Of a stretch of 36,309 nucleotides of DNA, positions 1-8,710 are shown one piece after another. Location of the stretch: the NCBI RefSeq assembly GCF_030015065.1, contig NZ_JAIVFN010000036.1, positions 1-36,309 on the forward strand. Direction: 5' to 3'. The notes beneath the pieces are model-generated. The model was not told the DNA's origin. It saw only the letters and a program-made list of their open reading frames with translations, and did no database searches. The translations under genes were made by a program, and so were the position numbers. Position 1 is the first letter of the stretch, and every line of letters starts with the position of its first letter. The stretch comes from Xanthobacter autotrophicus. GTDB lineage: Bacteria; Pseudomonadota; Alphaproteobacteria; Rhizobiales; Xanthobacteraceae.

Positions 1-51
1 CGCACTCAACCTATTAAGTCGTCGGCAGCGTCAGATGTGTATAAGAGCCAG
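1..51 (+). other. Illumina Nextera index/adapter remnant (non-genomic)
   Basis: Bases 19-51 match the 33-nt Nextera read-1 adapter at 32 of 33 positions; the single difference is C instead of A at 48. The 19-bp Tn5 mosaic end lies at 33-51. The eight bases just before it, CTATTAAG at 11-18, equal the Nextera XT i5 index that I recall as S518, in the right place relative to the adapter. Bases 1-10 resemble the end of the P5 primer only loosely. Genomic sequence therefore starts at about base 52, and anything that starts inside this segment is artefact. Confidence 0.93.
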
Positions 52-112
52 GCCATGTTCATTCTCGCGCGGGTGCCGCAGCGAAGTGCGGGCGCCCGCT
101 GACGCTGGTGTG

Positions 113-1006
113 TCAGGCCGCTTCGGGGCGGGGCAGGCGGCCCTTGGGCGGCAGGGCCGGCGCCTTCATGAGCATGCGGCACAGGCGGCCCAGGGTGTCG
201 CGCATCTGGTGGCGATGCACCACCATGTCGAGCATGCCGTGGTCGCGCAGATATTCGGCGCGCTGGAAGCCGTCCGGCAGCTTCTCGCGAATGGTCTGCT
301 CGATCACGCGGGGGCCGGCGAAGCCGATGAGGGCGCTGGGCTCGGCGATCTGGATGTCGCCCAGCATGGCGTAGGAGGCCGTGACCCCGCCGGTGGTGGG
401 GTTGGTGAGCACCACGATGTAGGGCTTCTTCGTCTCGCGCAGTTCCTGGATGGCGGCAGTGGTGCGCGGCATCTGCATGAGGGACAGGATGCCCTCCTGC
501 ATGCGCGCCCCGCCCGAGGCCGCGAACATGATGAAGGGCGTGCCCTTCTCGGCGGCGGTCTCCAGCCCCTTCACCACCGCCTCACCGGCGGCCATGCCCA
601 GCGAGCCGCCCATGAAGCCGAAATCCTGCACGGCGATGGTCACCGGCAGCTCGGTGAGCATGCCGGTCGCCACCTTCACGGCATCCTGGAAGCCGGTCTT
701 GGTGCGGGCGTCCTTGAGGCGGTCGATGTAGCGGCGCTCGTCGCGGAACTTCAGCGGGTCGGTGGCCACGTCCGGCAGCGCCACTTCCTCATAGGCGCCG
801 TCGTCGAAGGTGGCCTTCAGCCGCTTCACCGCATCCATGCGCATATGGTAGCCGGATGCGGGGATGACGTAGAGGTTGGCTTCCAGGTCCTTGTGGAACA
901 CCATCTGCCCGGTTTCGGGGCACTTCACCCAGAGATTCTCGGGAACCTCGCGGCGCGCTAGGAAATCGCGGATCTTCGGGCGGACGACGTTGGAAATCCA
1001 GTTCAC
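113..1006 (-). CDS. accD: Acetyl-CoA carboxylase carboxyltransferase subunit beta
   Basis: This 297-residue protein pairs with AccA to move the carboxyl group from carboxybiotin-BCCP to acetyl-CoA, giving malonyl-CoA for fatty acid synthesis in the cytoplasm. The crotonase-fold core is clear: [11 protein letters not shown] from residue 133, [10 protein letters not shown] around 163-172, and [14 protein letters not shown] at 205-217. I chose a GTG start at 1006 because it gives the family's usual N-terminus (M)[12 protein letters not shown] and has GGAG about nine bases upstream; the ATG at 1066 would add 20 residues unlike the family. Of the four zinc-ribbon cysteines of E. coli AccD only C29 remains (T32, I48 and S51 stand at the other places), which I recall as normal in this lineage. 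It is the last gene of the trp operon; about 60 genomic bases follow before the adapter. Confidence 0.96.
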   Translation of the reverse strand: MNWISNVVRPKIRDFLARREVPENLWVKCPETGQMVFHKDLEANLYVIPASGYHMRMDAVKRLKATFDDGAYEEVALPDVATDPLKFRDERRYIDRLKDARTKTGFQDAVKVATGMLTELPVTIAVQDFGFMGGSLGMAAGEAVVKGLETAAEKGTPFIMFAASGGARMQEGILSLMQMPRTTAAIQELRETKKPYIVVLTNPTTGGVTASYAMLGDIQIAEPSALIGFAGPRVIEQTIREKLPDGFQRAEYLRDHGMLDMVVHRHQMRDTLGRLCRMLMKAPALPPKGRLPRPEAA

Positions 1007-1141
1007 GGGCGATCTCCGGAAGGCGGGCGGAGGGTCGCGCTGCGGCGCACACCCTTGTGCTTCCATCTAATGGCAAGCGCGACGCGGCGAAAGTGCGGCA
1101 GGACGAAGCCGGGCCGCAGGTTTCGCATGGCGCAGGGTAAT

Positions 1142-1160
1142 CCTCTCCCCGCGCGGGAGG
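1142..1160. repeat. Short REP-like palindrome between trpA and accD
   Basis: An imperfect inverted repeat with a CCCGCGCGGG core, flanked by CCTCT and AGG, lies in the 176-bp gap between trpA and accD. It resembles the CCCTCTCCCGC...GGGGGAG elements near 11,554 and 30,240 but is shorter and more diverged, so family membership is tentative. It could act as an mRNA-stabilising or attenuating hairpin between the two genes. Confidence 0.3.
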
Positions 1161-1182
1161 AAGGCACGCCGGGGCGCCGCCG

Positions 1183-2022
1183 TCAGCGCTTGATGGTGCG
1201 CACCGCCTCGGCCAGTTCGCTCACCAGCGCCTCGACCCCCGGCAGCGTGTTGGCGGTGGCATTGCCGTTCTGGTCGAGGGTGCGGCGCACCACTTCCACC
1301 AGGGCGGAGCCCACCACCACGGCGTCGGCCCCTGCGGCGATGGCCTTTGCCTGCTCGGGCGTGCGCACGCCGAAGCCCACCGCCACGGGCAGCTCGGTGT
1401 GGGCCTTGATGCGGGCCACGGCGGCCGCCACCAGGTCCGCGTCCGGCGTCGCCGCGCCGGTGATGCCGGTGATGGAGACATAATAGACGAAGCCCGCCGT
1501 GTGCGCGAGCACCGCCGGAAGGCGCTTGTCGTCGGTGGTGGGAGTGGCGAGGCGGATGAAGTCGAGCCCGGCCGCCAGCGCCGGCAGGCACAGCTCGTCG
1601 TCTTCCTCCGGCGGCAGGTCCACCACGATGAGGCCGTCCACCCCGGCCGCCTTGGCGTCGGCGAGGAAGCGCTCGACGCCATAGATGTAGATCGGGTTGA
1701 AATAGCCCATCAGCACCACCGGCGTGGCGGTGTCCTCCTCGCGGAAGGTGCTCACCATGGCGATGGTCTTGGCCAGGGTCTGGCCGCCCTTGAGCGCGCG
1801 CAGGCCGGCGGCCTGGATGGCCGGGCCGTCCGCCATGGGATCGGTGAAGGGCACGCCCAGCTCGATCACGTCCGCCCCCGCGCCCGGCAGCGCCTTGAGG
1901 ATGGCGAGGGAGGTCTCCCCGTCCGGATCGCCGGCCGTGACGAAGGTGACGAGGCCGGGGCGGCCTTCCTCTTTCAGGGCGGCGAAACGGGTGGAGATGC
2001 GCGTCGGCGCGTGCGTGGTCAT
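1183..2022 (-). CDS. trpA: Tryptophan synthase alpha chain
   Basis: TrpA cleaves indole-3-glycerol phosphate to indole and glyceraldehyde 3-phosphate and channels indole to TrpB in the alpha2-beta2 complex. The protein is 279 residues, a normal length. The signature [17 protein letters not shown] holds the catalytic Glu54 and Asp65 (E49 and D60 in E. coli). [11 protein letters not shown] near residue 24, the active-site loop region with SITGITGA, and the phosphate-binding [11 protein letters not shown] and VVVGSALV stretches are all present. It lies downstream of trpB and the small secreted-protein gene on the same strand, 61 bp after the latter, and is followed by accD. This order, trpB-trpA-accD, is common in alphaproteobacteria apart from the inserted small gene. 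Confidence 0.97.
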   Translation of the reverse strand: MTTHAPTRISTRFAALKEEGRPGLVTFVTAGDPDGETSLAILKALPGAGADVIELGVPFTDPMADGPAIQAAGLRALKGGQTLAKTIAMVSTFREEDTATPVVLMGYFNPIYIYGVERFLADAKAAGVDGLIVVDLPPEEDDELCLPALAAGLDFIRLATPTTDDKRLPAVLAHTAGFVYYVSITGITGAATPDADLVAAAVARIKAHTELPVAVGFGVRTPEQAKAIAAGADAVVVGSALVEVVRRTLDQNGNATANTLPGVEALVSELAEAVRTIKR

Positions 2023-2083
2023 GGGCCTGCCTGGATGGAAAGAACGGATGGGGCGCGGGAGAGGGTGCTCGAGACCGCGGGCC

Positions 2084-2422
2084 CTATTTGTGGCCGGTGA
2101 TGGCGCAGGTGGCGCGGTTCGCCGACGTGCCGCCGAGCAGGCGCACCTGGTCGGTGCCGGTCACCCCCGACACGATGGAGAACAGGGTGGTGGACGACTT
2201 GCCCAGCGCCCGGCTGCCGGCGAAGAACTCGCAGGCCACATAGGCCTCCGAGACGGTGGCCGCGCCGGAGTTCTTCACCGAGACGGAGATGAAGGCCCCC
2301 GCCGGATCGGTGATGACCTTGCCGGTCGTCAGCTGAAGCGTTGACGACTGGGCCCATGCCGGGCCGGCAAGGCCGCCGACCCAGGCAGCACCAACGGCGA
2401 GAACAGCAAAGACAGGCTTCAT
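2084..2422 (-). CDS. Small secreted protein of unknown function inside the trp operon
   Basis: I do not recognise this 112-residue protein. Residues 1-24 form a good Sec signal peptide: Lys2, a hydrophobic core, and a PAWA/Q cleavage site. The mature part of about 88 residues is rich in Ser, Thr, Val and Gly, has exactly two cysteines (C64 and C106) that could form a disulfide, and looks beta-rich ([22 protein letters not shown]), so an exported Ig-like domain is possible. Its ATG starts two bases after the trpB stop, so translation is probably coupled to trpB, and trpA follows 61 bp later. A periplasmic protein between two subunits of a cytoplasmic enzyme complex is unexpected. Base composition matches the neighbours. 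No function is proposed. Confidence 0.85.
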   Translation of the reverse strand: MKPVFAVLAVGAAWVGGLAGPAWAQSSTLQLTTGKVITDPAGAFISVSVKNSGAATVSEAYVACEFFAGSRALGKSSTTLFSIVSGVTGTDQVRLLGGTSANRATCAITGHK

Positions 2423-2424
2423 GG

Positions 2425-3642
2425 CTACGCCCCCAGGCTTGTGCCGAGAATTTCCGCCACCTGGGGCACGTCCTTGTCCCCGCGGCCGGAGAGGTTGACC
2501 ACCATGAGGTGATCCTTCGGCCGCTTGGGCGCGAGCTCGACCACCTTGGCGATCGCATGAGCGGACTCGAGCGCCGGGATGATGCCCTCGAGCCGGGTCA
2601 GCAGCTGGAAGGCGTCGAGCGCCTCCCGGTCGGTGCAGGAGAGGTAGGTGACGCGGCCCACGTCGTTGAGCCAGGAATGCTCCGGCCCGATGCCCGGATA
2701 ATCGAGGCCCGCCGAGATGGAATGGGCCTCGGTGATCTGGCCGTCGTCGTCCATGAGCAGGTAGGTGCGGTTGCCGTGCAGCACCCCCGGCCGGCCGCCG
2801 GCGATGGAGGCGGCATGCTCATGGGTGTCGAGGCCGCGGCCCGCCGCCTCCACCCCGTAGATCTCCACGGTGGAATCGTCGAGGAAGGGGTGGAACAGGC
2901 CCATGGCGTTGGAGCCGCCGCCCACGCAGGCGACGAGGCTGTCCGGCAGGCGGCCTTCCATCTCCTGCATCTGTTCGCGGGTCTCGCGGCCGATGATGGA
3001 CTGGAAGTCGCGCACCATGGCCGGATAGGGGTGGGGACCCGCCACCGTGCCGATGCAGTAGAAGGTGTCGTGCACGTTGGTGACCCAGTCGCGCAGCGCC
3101 TCGTTCATGGCGTCCTTCAGGGTGCGCGAGCCGGACTGGACCGGCACCACCTCGGCGCCCAGCATCTTCATGCGGAACACGTTGGGGGCTTGGCGCTCCA
3201 CGTCCACCGCGCCCATATAGACCACGCACTTCAGGCCGAAGCGGGCGCACATGGTGGCGGTGGCGACGCCGTGCTGGCCGGCGCCGGTCTCGGCGATCAC
3301 CCGGCCCTTGCCCATGCGGCGGGCGAGCAGGATCTGGCCGAGCACGTTGTTCACCTTGTGGGAGCCGGTGTGGTTCAGCTCCTCGCGCTTCAGGTAGATC
3401 TTGGCACCCCCCAGATGGTCGGTGAGGCGCTCGGCGAAATAGAGCGGGGAGGGGCGGCCCACATAATGGGTGAGGTAGCCCGCCATCTCGGCGTGATAGG
3501 CAGGGTCCGCCTTCGCCGCCTCATAGGCCTGCTCCAGCTCCAGGATCAGCGGCATCAGGGTCTCGGCGACGAAGCGCCCGCCATGGATGCCGAAGTGACC
3601 CCGGAAATCGGGGCCGGTGCGGTAGGAATTGAGAGCGGTCAC
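2425..3642 (-). CDS. trpB: Tryptophan synthase beta chain
   Basis: TrpB is the PLP enzyme that condenses indole with L-serine to make tryptophan. The 405-residue product has the PLP-binding [12 protein letters not shown] motif with Schiff-base Lys96 (K87 in E. coli), the phosphate-cradle stretch [11 protein letters not shown], and the [11 protein letters not shown] loop with the substrate-contacting Glu. The N-terminus ([15 protein letters not shown]) is canonical, which supports the ATG at 3642. That ATG overlaps the trpF stop by four bases (ATGA), a coupled start. The small secreted-protein gene begins two bases after its stop. Nothing in the active site is missing. Confidence 0.98.
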   Translation of the reverse strand: MTALNSYRTGPDFRGHFGIHGGRFVAETLMPLILELEQAYEAAKADPAYHAEMAGYLTHYVGRPSPLYFAERLTDHLGGAKIYLKREELNHTGSHKVNNVLGQILLARRMGKGRVIAETGAGQHGVATATMCARFGLKCVVYMGAVDVERQAPNVFRMKMLGAEVVPVQSGSRTLKDAMNEALRDWVTNVHDTFYCIGTVAGPHPYPAMVRDFQSIIGRETREQMQEMEGRLPDSLVACVGGGSNAMGLFHPFLDDSTVEIYGVEAAGRGLDTHEHAASIAGGRPGVLHGNRTYLLMDDDGQITEAHSISAGLDYPGIGPEHSWLNDVGRVTYLSCTDREALDAFQLLTRLEGIIPALESAHAIAKVVELAPKRPKDHLMVVNLSGRGDKDVPQVAEILGTSLGA

Positions 3643-4451
3643 GACGCGGGCACTTTCGATGAGAGGTCTTCAGGCCCCTGCGCCGCTTCCGCGCGGGGTG
3701 GTTCACCCTGGCGCGGCTCGGCACGAAGCATTTCGGTTTGGGACGTTTCGTCTCGGGCCGGCCGGTCGGGGAAGCCGCCCGCCGCGCGGCGGGCCGCCGC
3801 GACGAAGGCGCGGATCTTGTCCGGTGACTTCACGCCGGGTGCATCTTCCACGCCCGACGATACGTCCACCCCGTCCATCCGGATCTCGGAAAGGGCCTGT
3901 GACACATTGTCGGCATTCAGACCTCCCGAAAGCATGAGCGGGCGGGCGACGTCAAGGCCGGCGACGAGACGCCAGTCGAACGGCCGGCCGTTGCCGCCGG
4001 GCAGGAGGGCGCCGGGATCGGGCTTGGCGTCGAACAGGATCATGTCGGCCACCGCGGCGAATTCCGGCAGCCGGGCGAGGTCCTCCCGCCGCGCCACCGG
4101 CAGCGCCTTCATGACCGGCAGGCCGAAGGCGGCGCGGATGGCGGCGACGCGCTCCGGCGTCTCCGAGCCGTGCAGCTGGAGGAGGTCGGGGGAGAAGGCG
4201 CTGACCACGTCGGCGACGAGGGCGTCGTCGGGATCCACCAGCAGCGCCACCTTGCGCGCCCGCCCCTCGACCCGCGCCACGAGGCCGGGGGCGTCCGCGA
4301 GGGACAGGTGGCGGGGGCTCTTCGGGAAATGCACGAAGCCCACCAGATCCGCGCCCGCCCCGAGCGCAGCATCGAGGGCGTCGGCGGTCCTGATGCCGCA
4401 GATCTTCACGTCGAGGCGGCTCACGTCGCGGATTTTTACGTCGCTTGCCAT
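3639..4451 (-). CDS. trpF: Phosphoribosylanthranilate isomerase
   Basis: TrpF converts N-(5-phosphoribosyl)anthranilate to the carboxyphenylamino-deoxyribulose phosphate, the step before indole-glycerol phosphate. The TIM-barrel marks are visible: VKICGI with catalytic Cys18, LLQLHGSE at 90-97, LFDAK with catalytic Asp141, and the phosphate-binding [11 protein letters not shown] and DVSSGVE motifs. The protein is 270 residues, about 50 longer than usual. The excess is a Pro/Arg/Glu-rich low-complexity tail from about residue 226 that runs up to and overlaps the trpB start. No trp leader peptide or attenuator was seen upstream; the NDUFA9-like gene ends 51 bp before it. Confidence 0.96.
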   Translation of the reverse strand: MASDVKIRDVSRLDVKICGIRTADALDAALGAGADLVGFVHFPKSPRHLSLADAPGLVARVEGRARKVALLVDPDDALVADVVSAFSPDLLQLHGSETPERVAAIRAAFGLPVMKALPVARREDLARLPEFAAVADMILFDAKPDPGALLPGGNGRPFDWRLVAGLDVARPLMLSGGLNADNVSQALSEIRMDGVDVSSGVEDAPGVKSPDKIRAFVAAARRAAGGFPDRPARDETSQTEMLRAEPRQGEPPRAEAAQGPEDLSSKVPAS

Positions 4452-4502
4452 CTTCTCAACCTTGCACGCGCCGTCCCGGGCATTCGCCCCGGCGCATTGC
4501 GG

Positions 4503-5489
4503 TCACGTCTCCACGTGGGTGAACTGGCCGGCCTTGCGGAAGCGCCACAGATAGGTGGGCAGCACCGTCGCGAGGGCGGTGGGGGTGACGTCGAGACCGG
4601 CGAGGGTGCGGCCTTCCGCCTTCGCGGCATCCGAGACCACGTTGTCGAAGCGCAGCATGGCCACCTGATCGGTGGTGAGCGGCGCGCCCGGCGCCCATTG
4701 GGTGAGGCGCGCCATCAGGTTGGCGAGGCCGAACGGCAGGTCCACCAGCAGGCGCTTGTGGCAGATCTCGCGCAGCATCAGCTCCATCAGCTCGCGGAAG
4801 GTGCGCACCTCCGGCCCGCCCAGCTCGTAGGTGGTGCCGGCCGTGGCCTTGCCGTCCACCGCCTTGAGGATGGCGGCGGCCACGTCGCCCACGAACACGG
4901 GCTGGAAGCGGGTCACCCCGCCGCCGATCAGGGGCAGCACCGGGGAGAGGCGCGCCATGGCGGCGAAGCGGTTGAAGAACTCGTCCTCCGGCCCGAACAT
5001 CACCGAGGGCCGGAAGATGACCGCGTCCGGCACCGAAGCGCGGATGGCGGCCTCGCCCTCGGCCTTGGTGCGGCCGTAGCCGGAAGGAGAATTGGCATCG
5101 GCGCCGATGGCGGAGATGTGCACCAGCGGCGCGCCTTCACGGGCGGCGGCCTGGGCGATGGCGCGGGCGCCGAACGCATGGACCGCATCGAAGCTCTGGC
5201 GGCCCGACTGGGCGAGGACGCCCACGAGGTTCACCACCGCCTCGGCCCCGTCCACCGCGCGGGCGACGCTCTCGGGATAGCGCACATTGGCCTGGCTGAC
5301 CTGGATCTGGCCGACGAAGCCGAGCGGCTGGAGGAAGCCCGCGAGTTCCGGCCGGCGCACTGCCACCCGCACGCGGTAGCCGCGCATGGCGAGCGCGCGC
5401 ACCACATGCCGCCCGAGGAAGCCCGAGCCGCCGAACACGGTCACAAGGCTGTCGTTCACAGGACGATCGGTCACCGTCACATCGCTCAT
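4503..5489 (-). CDS. Complex I NDUFA9-family NAD(P)-binding protein (atypical SDR)
   Basis: An atypical short-chain dehydrogenase/reductase of the group that includes mitochondrial complex I subunit NDUFA9. From the ATG at 5489 it is 328 residues; an upstream in-frame ATG at 5573 would add a basic 28-residue leader unlike the family, and a G-rich Shine-Dalgarno-like run precedes 5489. The Rossmann nucleotide loop [16 protein letters not shown] is at residues 18-33, followed by VVNLVGVL and the HISAIGAD and [10 protein letters not shown] stretches, so a Tyr-x3-Lys pair is present. The C-terminal half has the [11 protein letters not shown] and YELGGPE motifs typical of the family. Its substrate is unknown; in mitochondria NDUFA9 holds NADPH structurally. 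It is first in the run leading into trpF-trpB-trpA-accD. Confidence 0.9.
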   Translation of the reverse strand: MSDVTVTDRPVNDSLVTVFGGSGFLGRHVVRALAMRGYRVRVAVRRPELAGFLQPLGFVGQIQVSQANVRYPESVARAVDGAEAVVNLVGVLAQSGRQSFDAVHAFGARAIAQAAAREGAPLVHISAIGADANSPSGYGRTKAEGEAAIRASVPDAVIFRPSVMFGPEDEFFNRFAAMARLSPVLPLIGGGVTRFQPVFVGDVAAAILKAVDGKATAGTTYELGGPEVRTFRELMELMLREICHKRLLVDLPFGLANLMARLTQWAPGAPLTTDQVAMLRFDNVVSDAAKAEGRTLAGLDVTPTALATVLPTYLWRFRKAGQFTHVET

Positions 5490-5665
5490 GCCGAACCCCC
5501 GCTTGCCGGCGGCCCGCCGGCCGCCTGTCGTCGTGGACACACCGGAGCGTTCTCGTGGCGCCGGCTCATCCATATATAGAGTGCGTCGTGCACATACGCG
5601 ATGCGGGCGGGGTCCGTAAAGGCGCCGTGATGCCGCCCGCGCGCCACGCGGCCCGCACGGGAGAG

Positions 5666-5694
5666 TTGACGCGGGCGCGCTCCGACACTATAAG
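5666..5694 (+). promoter_or_regulatory. Predicted sigma-70 promoter of rpsT
   Basis: TTGACG (5666-5671) and TATAAG (5689-5694) are separated by exactly 17 bp. Transcription would start near 5701, leaving a leader of about 100 bases before rpsT. It is the best-looking housekeeping promoter in the window, as expected for a ribosomal protein gene. Confidence 0.7.
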
Positions 5695-5803
5695 CCCGGC
5701 ACTTCGCTGGCGGTCATGGCCGCCGGCTTGTTCACCCATTCATGCGCGACGCGGAGCGGCCATAGGGGCCGCAAAGCCGGGCGCGAACCAGCAAGGATGG
5801 CCG

Positions 5804-6070
5804 ATGGCCAATACGCCTTCCGCCAAGAAAGCGGTGCGCAAGATCGAGCGCCGCACCGAAGTGAACCGGTCTCGCCGCTCCCGCGTGCGCACCTATCTGC
5901 GCAAGCTCGAGGACGCCCTCGCGACCGGCGACGCCGCCGCCGCCACCCAGGCGTTCAAGGCTGCCGAGCCCGAGATCATGCGCGCCGTCACCAAGGGTGT
6001 GCTGCACAAGAACACGGCTTCGCGCAAGGTTTCGCGTCTTGCGGCCCGCGTGAAGCAGCTCAGCGCTTGA
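5804..6070 (+). CDS. rpsT: 30S ribosomal protein S20
   Basis: S20 binds 16S rRNA early in small-subunit assembly. The 88-residue, strongly basic protein begins [13 protein letters not shown] and ends [12 protein letters not shown], both diagnostic, with [14 protein letters not shown] and [18 protein letters not shown] between. The ATG at 5804 is set by AAGGA at 5793-5797 and by homology; longer upstream in-frame starts would give a non-ribosomal leader. The gene is monocistronic: its own promoter lies about 110 bp upstream and a strong intrinsic terminator 32 bp downstream. A position just upstream of dnaA is common in Hyphomicrobiales. Confidence 0.98.
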   Translation: MANTPSAKKAVRKIERRTEVNRSRRSRVRTYLRKLEDALATGDAAAATQAFKAAEPEIMRAVTKGVLHKNTASRKVSRLAARVKQLSA

Positions 6071-6101
6071 TCTAAGTCAATCAAGCTTGCTGTCTCAATG
6101 T

Positions 6102-6128
6102 AAAGGCCCGGCATTGCCGGGCCTTTTT
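6102..6128 (+). terminator. Rho-independent terminator of rpsT
   Basis: AAAGGCCCGGCA and TGCCGGGCCTTT form a near-perfect hairpin with a minimal loop, ending in a run of five T on the plus strand. It starts 32 bp after the rpsT stop. Confidence 0.92.
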
Positions 6129-6243
6129 GCTTGATGCAATCCCTGAACGGTAGGTAGCAGGCTCCGCAGCCTCCGGCGCCGGTAATCGCGATTCTCCCCC
6201 ACCGTCAAGTCCTGCTTCCGGCCGGGGGGGTGGAGGGGCGCCG

Positions 6244-6259
6244 GGTCCGGTTCCGGACC
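6244..6259. repeat. Perfect 7-bp inverted repeat with 2-base centre
   Basis: GGTCCGG-TT-CCGGACC in the rpsT-dnaA gap. Its core CCGGTTCCGG recurs in the palindrome at 25117-25132. It could be a protein-binding site or part of an RNA hairpin; there is no T run. Confidence 0.45.
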
Positions 6260-6340
6260 GATCAGAAAAACAACATCCCGGTGAAAGGCTTAAAGGCCAA
6301 AGGCCGGAAGGCGTCAAAGCGGACCCATATCAGGGGTACT

Positions 6341-6375
6341 AAAAAACCGGGGCGCGCAACGATCTTGCGCGCCCC
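6341..6375 (-). terminator. Minus-strand intrinsic terminator with no assigned gene
   Basis: GGGGCGCGCAA (6349-6359) and TTGCGCGCCCC (6365-6375) form a perfect 11-bp stem around CGATC. Read on the minus strand the stem is followed by GG and six T, the form of an intrinsic terminator; on the plus strand no T run follows. Hence a transcript should enter from higher coordinates, but the only genes there (dnaA onward) are on the plus strand. It may end a small RNA or antisense dnaA-leader RNA, or block read-through toward rpsT. Confidence 0.65.
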
Positions 6376-7082
6376 TCCCACCGTTGCAGAGACCCGGAAT
6401 CTCATTGTCGCGACAGAGGTTTGCCGGCTGATCTCACGGCCGGGGCCAATCGCTGGCGCTCCGGCTTTTACCCGTTATCCCATGGGGGAGGGGAAAGGCG
6501 TTGCACCCCCCAAGGGGGCTGTGTATGTTCAACCTCACTCCGGGAGCGACACTGGGGTTCACCGACAGAATGAAGTCTTCACGGCTCTTCGTGCATGAGG
6601 AGGAGGTGTGCTGTGTCTGTATTCATTCACCGCCCTCCTCGCATTAGCTGTGTTGTGCATGCGCGTATCCTTCGTTCTGCCGAGCTATGCTGAGAGTGAT
6701 TGTCTGGTCCCAGCTCTGAGCACGTTTTAGAACAAGCAAAAATCTGGTTCATTCAAACGGCCGCCGATGACTTGGTCGGCGGAAATGGGGCGGCTATGAC
6801 TTCAGGCACTCATGCGTCAACGAACGCGGCGGCACGCAAGGCTCGCCTTCCGGCTTATCCGCGTTGCGTTCCGATCGGCGGGAGTTTCGGCCTCAAGTTC
6901 ATCTGTGCCTCGCCCCCGTCCTGCGGCAAGGATTGCGCATGACCGTGCGCTGATTGCCGTGACCGCGTCTTCGGGACGCTTCTGAACAAAACCCATTCGC
7001 CAAAAGTGCGCGCAGCCCGCAAGGGCGCGGACGGCTTTGGCGTCACCAACCAGGGAACCGCCTTCAACGCGGTCGGGGCTCC

Positions 7083-8636
7083 ATGCTCAAACCTCATGCG
7101 CCGGACGCGTCTCGCGTCGGATCGAACTCGTTTCAGCCTGCCCTTGCGGAGACTGCCGGAATGGACAGCGCGACCACCCCCTGGGAGCGCGTCCGCCAGC
7201 GCCTGCGCGAGGAGATCGGCGAGGAAAAGTTCACCAGCTGGTTCGCGCGCATGGATCTCGATGCGCTGACCGCCGACGTGATTCAGCTCTCCGTGCCCAC
7301 GCGCTTCCTCAAGTCGTGGATCCAGGAGAATTACCTGCCCCGCATTGCGGATATCTGGGCCGAGGAGAGCGGAGCGCGCCGGCGCGTGGACCTCGCCGTG
7401 CGCAGCGCCGTCGCCCGTCCCGTGGCGCTGAAGGCGGCCATCGTGCGCGAGGTGGTGACCGAGCGCCCCGAGGTCCGTCCCGGCGACGCACGTCCGCAGC
7501 TGGTCCGTTCCTCCGAGGCCCGTGCTTCCGAATCCCGCGGCGAGACCCGCGAGATGTCGGCCGCCCTGTCCGGCGCGGCGGGGGACGTGGCGTCCGGCTC
7601 GCCGCTGGATGCGCGCCTCACCTTCGAGACCTTCGTGGTGGGCAAGTCCAACTCGCTCGCCTTCGCCGCCGCCAAGCAGGTGGCGGACAGCGCCAGCGGC
7701 GCGGCTCCGGTGTTCAACCCGCTCTATCTCCATGCGGCGGTGGGCCTCGGCAAGACCCACCTTTTGCAGGCCATCGCCCGGGCCGGCGCGGTGGGCGGGC
7801 GGCGCACCACCTACCTCACCGCCGAGCGCTTCATGTACGGCTTCGTCGCCGCGCTGAAGACCCATTCGGCCATCGCCTTCAAGGATGCGCTGCGCACCAT
7901 CGACACGCTGGTGATCGACGACCTGCAATTCTTGAAAGGCAACAATCTCCAGCAGGAATTCTGCCACACCCTCAACGCCCTGCTCGACGGCGGGCGGCAG
8001 GTGGTGGTGGCGGCCGACTGCCTGCCGGGCGAGCTTGAGCATCTCGACGAGCGGGTGCGCTCGCGCCTCGCCGGCGGCCTCGTGGTGGAACTGGGGGCGC
8101 TGGAGGAGGACCTGCGCCTCGAAATCCTGAAATCCCGCTACCAGACCCTGACCGAGCAGCATCCGGGCTTTGCCGTGCCGGCGCCGGTGCTGGAATTCCT
8201 CGCCCGCAGCGTCGGCCAGAGCGGTCGCGACCTCGACGGCGCGCTCAACAAGCTGCTCGCCTTCAACCAGCTCACCGGCGAGCCGGTGACGCTGGAAATG
8301 GCGGAAAACGCGGTCAAGGACCTCATCCGCCCCACTGATCCCAAGCGGGTGCGGGTGGACGACATCCTGCGCGTGGTGGCCAAGCATTATAATGTGTCGC
8401 GCGCCGACCTGCTGTCCCAACGCCGCACCGCCACCGTGGTGAAGCCGCGCCAGATCGCCATGTATCTGGCCAAGACCCTCACCTTGCGCTCGCTGCCGGA
8501 AATCGGCCGGCGCTTCGGCGGCCGTGACCACACCACCGTGCTGCATGCGGTGCGCAAGATCGACGGGCTGATCGGCACCGACCGGGTGCTGGCGGAGGAA
8601 ATCGAGGTGCTGAAGCGCCTCGCCCTTGAAGCCTGA
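7083..8636 (+). CDS. dnaA: Chromosomal replication initiator DnaA
   Basis: DnaA binds oriC, oligomerises with ATP and opens the duplex. Domain I covers about residues 28-110 ([33 protein letters not shown]); a low-complexity linker follows to about 175; the AAA+ domain has Walker A VGLGKTH at 220-226, with Ala-Ala before it where many DnaAs have Gly-Gly, and Walker B LVIDD at 276-280 followed by LQFLKG. The C-terminal DNA-binding signature [14 protein letters not shown] is at 480-493. From 7083 the protein has 517 residues. An ATG at 7161 ([11 protein letters not shown]) preceded by GGAG is an equally good start, and would put domain I at the usual distance from the N-terminus. A terminator follows, so dnaN is probably transcribed separately. 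Confidence 0.97.
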   Translation: MLKPHAPDASRVGSNSFQPALAETAGMDSATTPWERVRQRLREEIGEEKFTSWFARMDLDALTADVIQLSVPTRFLKSWIQENYLPRIADIWAEESGARRRVDLAVRSAVARPVALKAAIVREVVTERPEVRPGDARPQLVRSSEARASESRGETREMSAALSGAAGDVASGSPLDARLTFETFVVGKSNSLAFAAAKQVADSASGAAPVFNPLYLHAAVGLGKTHLLQAIARAGAVGGRRTTYLTAERFMYGFVAALKTHSAIAFKDALRTIDTLVIDDLQFLKGNNLQQEFCHTLNALLDGGRQVVVAADCLPGELEHLDERVRSRLAGGLVVELGALEEDLRLEILKSRYQTLTEQHPGFAVPAPVLEFLARSVGQSGRDLDGALNKLLAFNQLTGEPVTLEMAENAVKDLIRPTDPKRVRVDDILRVVAKHYNVSRADLLSQRRTATVVKPRQIAMYLAKTLTLRSLPEIGRRFGGRDHTTVLHAVRKIDGLIGTDRVLAEEIEVLKRLALEA

Positions 8637-8670
8637 AGCCCCCGGCTCTTCGCCCACTGCGGCCTCATGG

Positions 8671-8710
8671 CCAAACGAATCCGGCGCCCTCGGGCGCCGT
8701 TTTCGTTTGG
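8671..8710 (+). terminator. Intrinsic terminator after dnaA
   Basis: CGGCGCCC (8682-8689) pairs with GGGCGCCG (8692-8699), followed by TTTTCGTTT. The outer arms CCAAACGAA (8671-8679) and TTCGTTTGG (8702-8710) also pair, giving a long stem with one small internal mismatch. Confidence 0.85.

Larger units (their letters stand above)
6129..7082. other. Long rpsT-dnaA intergenic region, no convincing gene
   Basis: This is the longest gene-free stretch in the window. I see two inverted repeats (reported separately), a short hairpin of six C and five G around AA at 6506-6518, two GANTC methylation sites (6190-6194 and 6397-6401), and a section at about 6620-6760 visibly poorer in GC than the genes around it. 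Short open frames here have no start signal or recognisable family. The place suits a dnaA leader or replication origin, but I found no exact DnaA box: only weak matches such as TTATCCCAT at 6475-6483 and TTATCCGCG at 6854-6862. No origin is claimed. Confidence 0.6.

Noticed and set aside
35-961. Plus-strand open frame of about 308 codons starting near the left edge
   Set aside because: It begins inside the sequencing adapter and is antisense to accD; the translation is His/Gly/Ala-rich as expected of an antisense frame in GC-rich DNA.
2341-4554. Plus-strand 737-codon frame opposite trpB and trpF
   Set aside because: Antisense shadow of two certain genes with low-complexity translation.
5580-5605. 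Possible promoter/operator for the minus-strand trp operon (TATATA and an imperfect GTGCAC-centred palindrome)
   Set aside because: There is a -10-like TATATA but no acceptable -35 at the right distance, and the palindrome is imperfect.
6230-6598. Plus-strand 122-codon frame in the rpsT-dnaA gap
   Set aside because: No ribosome site or recognisable family; it crosses the minus-strand terminator and inverted repeats, and its composition is unlike the genes.
6500-6700. Possible tmRNA, 6S, SRP or RNase P RNA
   Set aside because: I looked for the conserved tmRNA ends, the SRP GGAAG tetraloop region and the RNase P core and found none.
6700-6942. Plus-strand 80-codon frame before dnaA
   Set aside because: No start signal or homology; it lies in the probable dnaA leader.
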